From Rhynchopus sp. YZ270_cl-10 (Eukaryota; Euglenozoa; Diplonemea; Diplonemida; Diplonemidae): DNA of 64,000 nt. The position numbers and the translations under genes are program-made. The notes under the pieces are model-generated. The model ran no database searches, was not told the DNA's origin, and saw only the letters and a program-made list of their open reading frames with translations. The DNA lies in the NCBI GenBank assembly GCA_964035575.1, contig OZ037844.1, forward strand, positions 1,514,501 through 1,578,500. Reading direction: 5' to 3'. Shown in pieces: positions 10,672-21,120 of this stretch. Positions within the stretch are counted from its first letter, which is position 1, and every line of letters begins with the position of its first letter.

Positions 10672-11282
10672 GAAATGTGAAGATGTTGGTCGAAGGTGTG
10701 GAGTGCGCATCACGACAACATGCAAGACGTGTCTTATCATTGCGTTTGTTTTCTTCCCCTGACAACGCACTTGTGGAGTCCCGCGCAGCTGATGTTGTGC
10801 GATAGGTGACGATAGGCCGCAGAAGGTGAAGAAGTTTTGTGTGGAAACACCTTTTTCGTTGTCGCTTTTTTCTCCTATTTCTTTTGATTTGACGGACCGA
10901 TTGGTCTTTATGGTGGGGTCACATGAACGTACGAAACTGCTACAGATGTGTTTTGTAAAGTGCATGAGGAGATACAATTCAGAACAAATATTCAAAAACC
11001 CGTCTTTTTTATTTTTTTATGATCTTCCAAAGTCCCACACCGGCTTTTACAATATGGGCACACCAGCATAATAAGATCCCCTGTTCGTGTCAATGCACTC
11101 TCTCCTACCCGCATTGCGCAACAATTCTGTTACTTTGCCTTTGTGTTGACTTTGTGAGGCACTTCGACCCCACGATGCCTTGTTGCTTTATTTTCCTGTG
11201 TTTTTGTAACACAACTTACTTCGTACATAAAAACTAACCCCATTTTTTTATGTTTTGACGCTTTCTTTTTGCTTTTGTTTGA
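10672..11282. other. Spacer between ankyrin copies 2 and 3
   Basis: The first 175 bp repeat the sequence downstream of copy 1, including GCGCAGCTGATGTTGTGC at about 10788-10805. The rest is AT-rich and unique. Copy 2's 3' side thus resembles copy 1's, while the segment upstream of copy 3 (from 11283) resembles the one upstream of copy 2, which places a duplication junction here. Confidence 0.55.
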
Positions 11283-12233
11283 ACAGACTGTTTGTACGCA
11301 GGCTACGCCTTTTCCCTACAGTGGTTTGAGCTTCTTGTGTTGACACTGTCGAATAGGGGACACGGAATGACGGTATCCTGAAACGCACAGCATACACTGT
11401 TGTTTTATGCACACTTAGTCTTTTGCGCAACAAGCAAGAGTAACGAGTCTCTCGAGCATTTCTTGCACCATGCTCATCCTCGAATGACATCATCCCTTGA
11501 CAACACTGGAATCCCGCACAGCTGATGCTGTGCGATAACGAATGTGATCAAGGTGAGGAACCACGAGAGCTTCAGGTTCATCTTTGTAAACTTTTCTTTC
11601 TTTCCCCTTCGCAGATGTGAAACTCGCACCTGTGAATTCCAAAACAATTCTCTTTAATGATGATCAACACAATGCAGACATCAGCCACATAAAAAACAGT
11701 ACGACTCCATTTGTTTTGCATCCAACTTCAATACCCCCGTCACAAAGTGTACCAACAAGGACCACTTCCGTTTGGCTTAGAATCAGGTTCGTGTGGAGGT
11801 GGGGAGGCAGTCTGCCAGTTGTTCTTGCTACTGTGAGCGGCGAGTTGAAGCGTTGTGCCCCTTTCAGTTGTGATGAGTGGCAAAAGAACGTCGACCTCGC
11901 TGTGTCTGCCTTCATCTGCGATGGCTGGTCGGATGTGATGCCAAGTTGCAAGAAGCACGCCACACTTCTTCTCTCGCACTGAAGAGCCTTGCAGTCTTTC
12001 TTTAGCCAAGATCACGACAAAAAGTGCTACATTTTCCACACGAAATACACGATCGCCCACACCCTGCTTCGAGCGCTAGATATGTGAGTGATGTCCACAT
12101 GCAGAAAGGAATGAGAGCCTGAACGTGTCGTCTTCAGACACCTCCTTTGTCTCCTTTGTGTCCCTCCTCCCCACCTCACAACCCACGCATAAAAAGGAAA
12201 ACCACAACACACATTAACGAGAAGTTCAAAACC
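11283..12233 (+). repeat. Duplicated 5' region of ankyrin copy 3
   Basis: Near-identical copy of 6745-7695. It contains the second ankyrin-type hairpin/pyrimidine element at 11552-11614 (ending CTTCGCAG) and an ATAAAAAG octamer at 12189-12196. Only scattered single-base differences are visible, so the duplication is recent or homogenised. Confidence 0.75.
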
Positions 12234-14168
12234 ATGTCGAAGCGACACACAGACAGCACACCTGACGAGAAGGCACCAAAGAGAAGAAAGCTTTCAGACT
12301 CGGTCTTGGTGGAGGCTGCCAGGAACGGCGACACGACTGCCGTGCGGGTGGGACTTGAGAAGCTCAGCCCAGACACAGACAGCAAAACGGTTGCCTTCGA
12401 TACTGTGCACGAGGCATGCAGAGGGAACCACGATGAATGCCTCGCACTGCTTCTTCCGTATGTTGAGACAACGCAGATGGGCTTCGGGATGCTGCTGAGT
12501 GAGTGCATCCACGCAGACCACACTGCGTGCACGGAGGTCCTCTTGCAGCATTGGAAGTCAGTCTGCAGCAACGTTGCGTTTGTCCCACACGGGCAGGATG
12601 CAGAATAAGACCGTCCCTGTCCAGCCATGTGGGGGGACCCTGCAGTGTGTCAGGTGCTCATTGATGCAGGGGCAGACATCGAGACGAAGGCTGAGGAGGG
12701 ACGTTCGCCTCTGCACTGGTCTTGCTTTTCAGGAGCACTCGCAGTTGTGAAGATGTTGGTCGAAGCAGGTGCGGGAGTGTGTGCCACAGACAACAATGAA
12801 CAGACATGTATTTTCCTCGCGGCGTATGCAGGACACACCGAGACTGTGCGGTATCTTGTGGGTTTGAAGGATGTGGATGTGCATCATGAAAATAGCAAGG
12901 GCTTCACTGCGTTGCACTTCGCAGTGCAGGAAGGACACTGCGATGTGGTGCAGGTGCTCATTGATGCAGGGGCAGACGTGCTGACAAAGAACAGCATTGG
13001 ACGTTCGATTCTGCACTTTGCCAGCTCCTTTGGCTAGCTGGGGACTGTGAAGATGTTGGTCGAAGCAGGTGCGGAAGTGCGTGCCACAGACAACAATGGA
13101 GCGACGTGTCTTATCCGTGCGGCGTGTGTAGGACACACTGAGACGGTACGGTACCTTGTGGGATTGAAGGATGTCGAAATGAATCATCAACAGAACGACG
13201 GATACACAGCGTTGCTCTGCGCAGTGCAGAAAGGACATGGTGATGTGGTGCAGGTGCTCATTGATGCAGGGGCAGACATGGAAGCAAAGAACAGCGTGGG
13301 TTATTCTGCTCTGCTCTTGGCTAGCTTAGTTGGGAAGCTGGAAGTTGCCAAGGTGTTGGTCGAAGCAGGTGCGTGCGTGTGTGTCACGGAGAACAATGGA
13401 GACACGTGTCTTATGCTTGCGTCACTCTATAGACACACCGAGACTGTGCGCACTCTTCTGTGCATGCCTGAGGTGGATGTGAATCATGCAAAGTACAACG
13501 GCTCCACTTCGCTACACTACGCAGTGTTAAAGAAGCACGCAGATGTGGTGCAGGTGCTAATTGATGCAGGGGCTGATGTTGATGCAAAGAATAGCCTCGG
13601 AAGCGCACCACTTCACTGTGCTTGTAAGGGTGGGGAACTCGACATTGTGCAGATGTTGGTGGAAGCAGGTGTGGACGTGAGTCTGGTGGACGATAAGACT
13701 AACACGTGTCTTATCATTGCGGCGTATGCAGGACACACCGAGACTGTGCGCTATCTTGTGGGCTTGAAGGATGTGGACGTGAATTATCGAGGCATGACCA
13801 ACTTCACAGCGTTGTACTCCGCAGTGCATGAAGGACATCACAATGTGCTGAAGGTTCTCATTGATGCAGGGGCAGATATGGAGGTTGCGAACAGCAGGGG
13901 TACACTGGCTCTGGAGGTTGCGTGCAATCGTGGGGATGTTGTGAGTGTGAAGATGTTGGTCGAAGCAGGCGCACATGTGCATGTTGCGGACACGAACAGA
14001 GCCTCCTGTCTCATGCTTGCAGTGCTTAAAGGACACGCCGAGACGGTGCGCTACCTTGCAGGCTTGCCACAGGTGGACGTGGATGAAGTGCGTCAAGGAA
14101 AGACTGCGCTGTGCTGTGCACTGGACGGGGGAGCACATGCCGATGTGGTGCAGGCGCTATTATCCTAA
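12234..14168 (+). pseudogene. Ankyrin-repeat gene, broken (copy 3)
   Basis: Starts MSKRHTDSTPDEKAPKRRKL and follows copy 2 closely, but is interrupted twice. After HGQDAE (12608) a short deletion relative to copy 2 leads straight into a stop, and after LHFASSFG a TAG occurs at 13035-13037 where copies 1 and 2 have a sense codon. The three open pieces are 12234-12608, 12627-13037 and 13047-14168. Five higher-order units remain. At about 14157 homology to copy 2 stops, the membrane anchor is missing, and the frame ends LLS. The N-terminus has PKRRKL, a basic nuclear-signal-like patch, where copy 2 has PHSTTL. Alternatives are an intron in each gap or a truncated 124-residue product; both look less likely than decay. 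Confidence 0.75.
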
Positions 14169-14636
14169 ATGCCTAGAAATTTAGGTACCAAGATACTTAC
14201 CCCTAAAGAAAAATATTGCCCCTCCACTGCCTCCTTTTTGCGTTGTCGCCCTCAATACTGGTCACACCACCAAGGGTGCGGACGACACTCCGCGTATTCT
14301 GCGCTTTTGCAGCTGTTTACACTGCTTCAGGGCGGTTAAAAAAGTTCTCCCCCCCTCCTTTATCCTGCCGCTAGCTTGCACATGTCTTGGGCCAACAAAT
14401 CTTCGTCAAAACGCATCTTGTGAGCCTTCCCCTGATACGTTAAAAAACGTCGTTTCACAGTTTCAGTGTCGCATGTTGTGTGACTTGGGCTTGATACCCT
14501 TGGTCTTCATTTCGGTTCCCATTCCCCCTTGACTTTGAACACAGCAAGCGGGTTGCAAACAACAACCTTCCCCCTCCCTTCCTCCCTCTCACACCCCCTC
14601 CCTGTCCACTCTAGATTTTCAGAATAATTTTTGCAT
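14169..14636. other. Spacer and 5' region of the ABC transporter gene
   Basis: Begins with a small hairpin (CCTAAAT/ATTTAGG, about 14164-14185) just past the ankyrin duplication boundary. The final 90 bp are strongly pyrimidine-rich (CCCCTCCCTTCCTCCCTCTC) and end ACTCTAG at about 14614, a good splice-acceptor context 20-25 nt before the first ATG. Confidence 0.45.
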
Positions 14637-17600
14637 ATGCGGGGGAGTCACATTAATACCTCATTCTCGATGGACCCGCTAGCGACGCAGGTTTTAGACG
14701 GGACGGGCGACCCCGGGAGTTGGGTGGACTTCACCCAGGAGGATCCTTGCAGGGCCGCACCAAGCCACCTCCGCATCGCTGTGCAGAAGAACCTCACCCT
14801 CGGGAGACGCAAATTCTGGCCCACCTTCATCACAATCTTCTTTACACCGTACATCATTGGCATGGTTTTGGTTGGCTACTTCCTGACGAAGGATACGAAC
14901 GAAGTCGGGCGGTCATTTGTAGAGGATTCTGCTTCGAACGTTACGCACACACTGCTGTCTAACAGCTGCGTCTTCGGAGTCGATCATGCTAAGGCAACGA
15001 GGTTGGGGTGGACAGTTTGCGAGGAGGTGTGCTCTGACCCGCTGTTCCGCTGTCGGTATTCTGGGTGTGGGTTGTGTGGTGAAGCAGGCCTCGGGGCGAA
15101 TCTCACGGACGAATGGAAAGCAGACTATTCGCAACCCCCGGGGATCGATGTGTCTGCAATGCTCCGTCTTCTCGCAACCACCGACGGAACGAACGTTACC
15201 TCCGACGGCACCGATAACACCGCAACCGATCACTATGCGCTCCAATTTCTTGCCTCTCCCGAAGAGATAGCTCAGCATTCTTGCACCCATAGCCGTGCTT
15301 TGATCGACACAATTCAGAAAGAAACACTCTTTTTTGATGAAATCGTTGACGCCAATGCAACTCGCTGGGGAGCCTCAGCAGAGAACTGCGCGTCATACGT
15401 ATGGGGAAGCGAGCACGATGCTTTGGCCTATGCGACTGCAGGGAAAGGGGGGAATGTCTGGGCTCTCATTGTCCTCAACGCGTTTGACGCAGACCAAGGC
15501 GTCGTGGAGTATGCCATCCGCATGCCTGAAGCAGAGTTTGTGTCTTCACAGGAGGTGACATACGATTTGTCTCTCAGAGAGCAAAGCGCGTCGCGTTATG
15601 TGACGTCCGGGTTTTTAGCACTGCAGACGCTTATCGACACCTTCTTTCTTGGAAAAATATCTGAAAATGCTGAAGATTTTGAATACCCATCGCTTCTAAC
15701 CCTTTTGATGCCTACCTTCAATGCGTCCAGCAATGCTTTCTTTGAGAACCAAGGAGGCTACATTCCGTTAGATTACATGGGAGGGTTTGGCATGCTCTTT
15801 GGTGGCTACGTAGGTGCAGTGGTGGCAGAAAAGGAGCAGGGAACGAAGGCACAGATGTTGGTCATGGGTATGTCGCATACTACGGTGTACGCATCGTGGC
15901 TGGTCACATATGGGATGTACATGACGGTGACGGCGGTGGCGGTGACGCTGTTGACCGGGATGACCTTTTTGCATGATATCAACATCGTGCTGGTGTTTCT
16001 CGTAAATGAAGCGTATATTTTGAGCATGCTTCCGTTGGGGCTGATCGCTTCGGTGTTCTTCTCGAAAGCGAGGACAGCGAGGGGGATGTGCAATCTGTTG
16101 TTCTGGATGCTCTCGCTCATCCGTTTTGCGATTCCAAGCGATGCTGGAATTGGAATTAACACCTTTGCCTCGCTGTCATCTCCAGTGGCGTATTGGCTTG
16201 CTATCGAATCGCTTTTTGTTGGGTTCGGAAAAAAAGGGAATCATGTTGGATTCAACGAGTTTTTTACTGAGATCGACGGATTTTCGTTTGCGTCAGCGAT
16301 TTTTATGATGTTGTTTGATGCGATCATATACTTTGTGTTGTTTCTGTATCTCGATCAGGTGGTCCCTTCTGAGTTTCAGGCGAGGAGGCATCCGCTGTTC
16401 TTCTTACAATGGATAGGCTTTGACGTAGGAAACACCACTCTCCGTTGCATGGACGACCCCGAACTGCTGCCGCGCAACATCGAATCCGAGTTCCCAGACT
16501 CCGCACGCTCCTCAATGCTCAACCGCGAAGCCGTCCGAATCTCTTCTCTTCACAAAGCATACCCAAACGTCGTCGCCGTCAACCGCCTTGGAAAAGGTGT
16601 GCCAAAAGGTGCCCCTGGAGGAGCCGATGCATTCACTATGCACGAAGGGAACGTACAATGCGTTCTTGGGCACAACGGGGCAGGCAAAACGACGCTCATC
16701 AACATGCTTACTGGGACGACCGACGTAAGCGATGGAGACTGCACGCTGTGGGGGCATTCGATTCGCACGGAAATGCATGCCGTCCGCCAGCTTCTCGGGC
16801 TGTGCCCGCAGGCGAACGTTCTGTGGGATGATCTGACCACAGAAGAACACCTCTACTTTTTCGGCCACCTCAAATCTTTGTCGAAGGACACATTAAAACA
16901 GCGGGTGGACGAGCTTATCGCGGCCTTAGGCCTTCAAGAGAAGAGAACCGCGCGGGCAAAAACGCTCTCTGGGGGGATGAAACGGAAGCTCTCTGTCGCA
17001 TGCGCTCTAGTAGGTGGATCACGGTTCCTCATCCTCGACGAACCCACCGCAGGCATGGACGTAGAAAGCCGCCGTGCCATGTGGAGCCTTCTGCGCAACC
17101 CAACCCTCCTCAAGGGCAGGGTCCTGCTCCTTACCACCCACTATATGGAGGAGGCTGACGTACTGGGGGATAGCATTGCCATCATGCATCATGGTTGTCT
17201 TCATTCTTGGGGTTCTGCGTTGTTTCTGAAGAGCAGGCTTGGCGTAGGATACAACATGACTGTCACCATGTCGCAAGGAGGTAACCCCGAGGAAATTCTT
17301 GGTTTTGTGCAAAATGCGTTGCCTAGGGCGCAGGTCTCGCAGTTGTCGTCGTCGGGGAGTGAGTTGCGTTTGCAAATTCCGACGGACAGTGCGCCTGATG
17401 CGGAAACATTGGAAATCATTACAACGCTGTTAAATGCGAATGTAGGAGCTATGTCGCCTCACGATCTGAAGGAGAGACTGCTTCGCCATGAAGAGGATCA
17501 TCCAGGCACGACCCAGGAGGTTTTAGAAAATATGAGAACCGTTGCAGCGTTTCCAAACATGTTGGATGATCTGGAGGACAACAAGCTGGGGCTAGGAGTC

Positions 17601-20566
17601 GAAGGCTTTGGTGTCGGCATGACAACTTTGGAGGAAGTGTTCTTGAAGATCGCAATGGCGGAGGCGGAGGCGGAGACAGACGCTCACCACAACACCACAG
17701 ATGTTTCCAACGACGACTTCGCTTCGCTCTACACCAGAACCAACAGCAAGGACCCACCCCTCTCCGGAGCGGCACTTCTCTTCACTCAATTCAAGGCCCT
17801 CTTCTACAAGAGGGTGCGTGCGGCCAGAAGGGACAGACGTGCCGTGATTCTGCAGATGTTTTTACCATTCATCATGGTCTGCTTCTCCGCTATCATTGCC
17901 ACCTCTCTTGGTGACCCTGACGAAGTGCATCTGAACACCGAATTGCAGCATAATGACGACGTTATTGCATACAGCACGCAAGAAAACGATCCTGATCTTT
18001 TCGCTTCGTCGCTGTGGACCAAATATAAGCTGGAGAATGTGACGGCATTGAACGCATCTGTTACGACGTGCGAAGCGATGTCAGAGTTTCTTGGTGAGAA
18101 CGCAAACGAAACGACCCACAGAAGTCTGGCGTATTCCTTCTGCGAGGAGATGGTCATCATGCCGAACGTAACGAAGCCCTACGCTTTGCCTGCAGGGATC
18201 ACCGCACTGGGTAACGCCATGGCAAAGCGTATCAAAGACGGCGCCAAAATCATTGCCTCCAACTTCCCACTTCCCAGAACCTCGCAGGCCGCTGCAACGG
18301 AAAACGCTGTACGCTCCATGACACGTGGTATAGTCATTTTGGTGCCACTTATTCTGGCATCCACCTCGATTGTAACCGCAGCAGCGAAGGAGAAGGAAAC
18401 CAAGGCAAAGCACGTTCAGCTGTTATCTGGTACGCATATCGCGGTGTACTGGGCGAGTTCGTTGTCATTCGATTTTTTGTCGCTTTTGATGACAACGTTG
18501 ATCTGTTTTGTTGGGTTTTTGATCACCAATTTAACGCCATTTGTCGGATCTTTTGAATCTGCCTTAGCGATCTTTACTGTACTCTCCGCTTATTCTGTGG
18601 TCGCGATTTTGATGGGGTATATCATGTCGTTATTGACAGCTCAGGCCAGCACTGCACAGGATGGGTTGACTGTTATCTCATTTTTGACCGGATTTTTGGT
18701 TCCGATTGTTGCGTTTACCTTGAATTTGATTCACGCTACTCACGATGCGACGTTTGTTTTGAAGTTCATTTTCCGCATTTTCCCGCCTTTCTGCCTTGGC
18801 GACTCCATCATCCAACTCTCTTCTCGCAAATTCGCTAACGCCTTCGACGAAAACGCGACGATCCCTTCACCCTTTGCCCTCGACATCACCGGGTACAACC
18901 TCCTGTACATGCTCTTCCAAATCCCCATTCTCGCTGTTATACTTTGCCTCATGGAGAGCGCAGCACTGAGACAAAAGGTCCGCCGTTTTTTGAGCTGGAG
19001 AAAGAAGAAGCAGCAAAGCGGGAAATACCGCGACATCGAAAGCGGCGACCACGAGCAAACCCATCTGATGCTTCCAACCGACAGCACGAACCACACCAAT
19101 GAAGGTGCAACACTACCCAGAGACGGTGATGAGGTGCTAGCACGCTGTGGAGCATGGCTGCGTTGTGTACAGAACGATAAGGAGTACTACTTCAACGAAG
19201 TGACCGGGGAGTCGAAACACGGTGCCCAGGACACTCCATTCTATGTAGACCCGTCTGTAGCAGAGCATGCCAGAGAGGTGAATGGACACCCCGGAGGGCG
19301 TGAAGGTGATTACGTTACGGTACAGAATTTGACCAAAACGTTTCCAGCTCGAGGAGGTGCTCCTGCCAAGGTTGCAGTCCGTGGTGTCTCCTTTGGTGTC
19401 CAATCCGGCGAGCTCTTCGCCTTCCTCGGAACAAACGGCGCAGGAAAAACTACGACCCTCTCCGTCCTCTCTGGCGAAACCCTTCCCACCGAAGGGGAGG
19501 CTTTCATTGCTGGACACAACGTCGTGCTTGATGCGCAACGTGCACATGAAAACCTCGGGTTTTGCTCTCAATTCAACTCTCTCCTTGAAGGCCTTACTAC
19601 CGAAGAGCATTTACATCTTTTTGCCGCAATTCGTGGAGTACCTGAAGCGCATATTACCCCAAGCGTAGAACTACTGCTCTCAAAAACGATGCTCTCAGAC
19701 CACAGAGATAAACTACCGAACGAGCTCTCCGGAGGGAATAAGAGGAAGCTGAGCGTGGCGATTGCACTGATGGGAGGACCTGCCGCGCTTTTCCTTGACG
19801 AGCCTTCGGCGGGGATGGACCCAATGGCACGTCGTGCGCTGTGGGATGCGTTGGAGAAGGCAATCAAAACGCTTGGCCTTTCTGTTATCATCACGACGCA
19901 CCATTTGGAGGAGATCGAAGGGCTGTCGAGGCTGAGGCATAGAATTACTATCATGGTAGAGGGGAGGCTGCAGTGTCTTGGTACCTTGGCGCAGTTGAAG
20001 CAGAAGTTGGGTGATGCGTACGAAGTGACGGTGAAAGTGTCGCGCGACGAATGCGAAGAAGTGACGCGTGCGCACCTCGTCAACAGCTACCCAGGTGCAG
20101 AGGTTGTCAGCAGTGCGCAGGGAAGGATCACAGTGCAGATCCCCAAGCAGTCGGCATCGCTCCCAGGGCTCTTCAGGAACATCGAGGCAGAGAGGTTGCG
20201 GTTGGGTATGTCCTTTTATTAAAAATGAAATAGTGGAGTTCATCCTCTGTCTACACTAATACAACCAAGTTTTCAATGAAACAAAAAATAAAGAAAAAAG
20301 AGGTAAAAGGGATAGTCATCCTTGGGTGTCACTACTTCGCTTCAGAAGCAACCCTCCCATCAGTCTGCACCAATTCAAGAACACCCACAACTACAGGTGT
20401 GGTGGATTATGCCATCAACGAGAAGTCACTGGAGCTTGTGTTTGTGCGTCTGAGCCACATCACCGCCAGCTCTACCCAGCATGAGTCTGGAGACTGTGCC
20501 GAGAAGCTGTACACCCCACACCCTCCCATCGCGTGGACGGATGGTGACGATCGGGAGCTTGAGTGA
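14637..20566 (+). CDS. ABCA-type full ABC transporter with WW-like module (two exons)
   Basis: Spliced from 14637-20205 and 20397-20566, giving 1,912 residues (1,901 if the ATG at 14670 is used). Order: first membrane helix (WPTFITIFFTPYIIGMVLV), large luminal or outer loop, six-helix domain 1, NBD1 (Walker A GHNGAGKT ~678, signature LSGGMKRKLS ~776, Walker B FLILDEPTAG), loop with helix, membrane domain 2, a WW-like module (~1503-1530), and NBD2 (GTNGAGKT ~1598, LSGGNKRKLS ~1697, FLDEPSAGMDP). ABCA proteins usually flip or export lipids. The 191-nt intron (20206-20396) is supported because splicing joins RLRLG to VVDYAINEKSLELVF, the conserved ABCA C-terminal pattern; without it the protein ends abnormally at LGMSFY. 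Both NBDs look catalytically complete. Confidence 0.9.
20206..20396 (+). other. Intron of the ABC transporter gene
   Basis: GTATGTCC donor and CAACTACAG acceptor, 191 nt, phase 1 (G|GT). It is the only intron detected in this gene. Confidence 0.85.
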
Positions 20567-21010
20567 TACTTGAATGGATCCGGAGCCTTTGTGTACCTAA
20601 AAGAAACTACCCCCTTTTCGCTTTTCACTGTAAAAGCGAAAGCTTATCTCATTTTGTGGATTTTTCTATTTTTTTTTCTCTTTTTCTGGGTGTCTGATCA
20701 CGAAAGGCGCGTATGTTCAAACCGCAGCTCCTTTGGGCTCATCATTTGTTGCCCCCTTTTTCTGGTCAAAACCCTTCTCTCGAAATAAAAAAAAAAATGT
20801 TTCAGTGTGCGTTGATCTGCAACCTTCGTTGGCTTGCCCGCAGTGTGGAAGGTGATCACATTCTTTTCCCCTCCCTTTTAAATTTCCCCAAAAACGCCCC
20901 CCCCTCCCCCCAAAAAAACACCAGCAATTTATCATGTTGCTTGTAGCTCTCCCACATTGTTGCCAAAGCAGGTGGTTACTGTGATATGTTCGCACATATC
21001 CATAGAATGG
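20567..21010. other. AT-rich spacer
   Basis: Homopolymer-rich sequence after the transporter gene. No gene, tRNA-like fold or repeat shared with the rest of the window is seen. Confidence 0.4.
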
Positions 21011-21020
21011 GTTTTTATCA

Positions 21021-21110
21021 TGGATAGAGAACGCGCGCCGACGCAAAAAAAAACAGAAAAAAGGACGCGCGTGGACGGCGTAGTTGCGTCCACGCGCGTT
21101 CTCTATCCAT
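21021..21110. mobile_element. Short palindromic MITE, possible MULE type
   Basis: Inverted termini TGGATAGAGAACGCGCG / CGCGCGTTCTCTATCCA enclose a second palindrome (CGCGCGTGGAC/GTCCACGCGCG). The element is flanked by an exact 10-bp direct repeat, GTTTTTATCA, at 21011-21020 and 21111-21120. A 9-11 bp target duplication is typical of Mutator-like elements. It has no coding capacity. Confidence 0.7.
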
Positions 21111-21120
21111 GTTTTTATCA

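Noticed and set aside
12234-14168. Ankyrin copy 3 as an intact gene using stop read-through
   Set aside because: Two separate interruptions, loss of the membrane anchor and an abrupt end of homology at the duplication boundary fit decay better; other genes in the window end normally at TAA, TAG or TGA.
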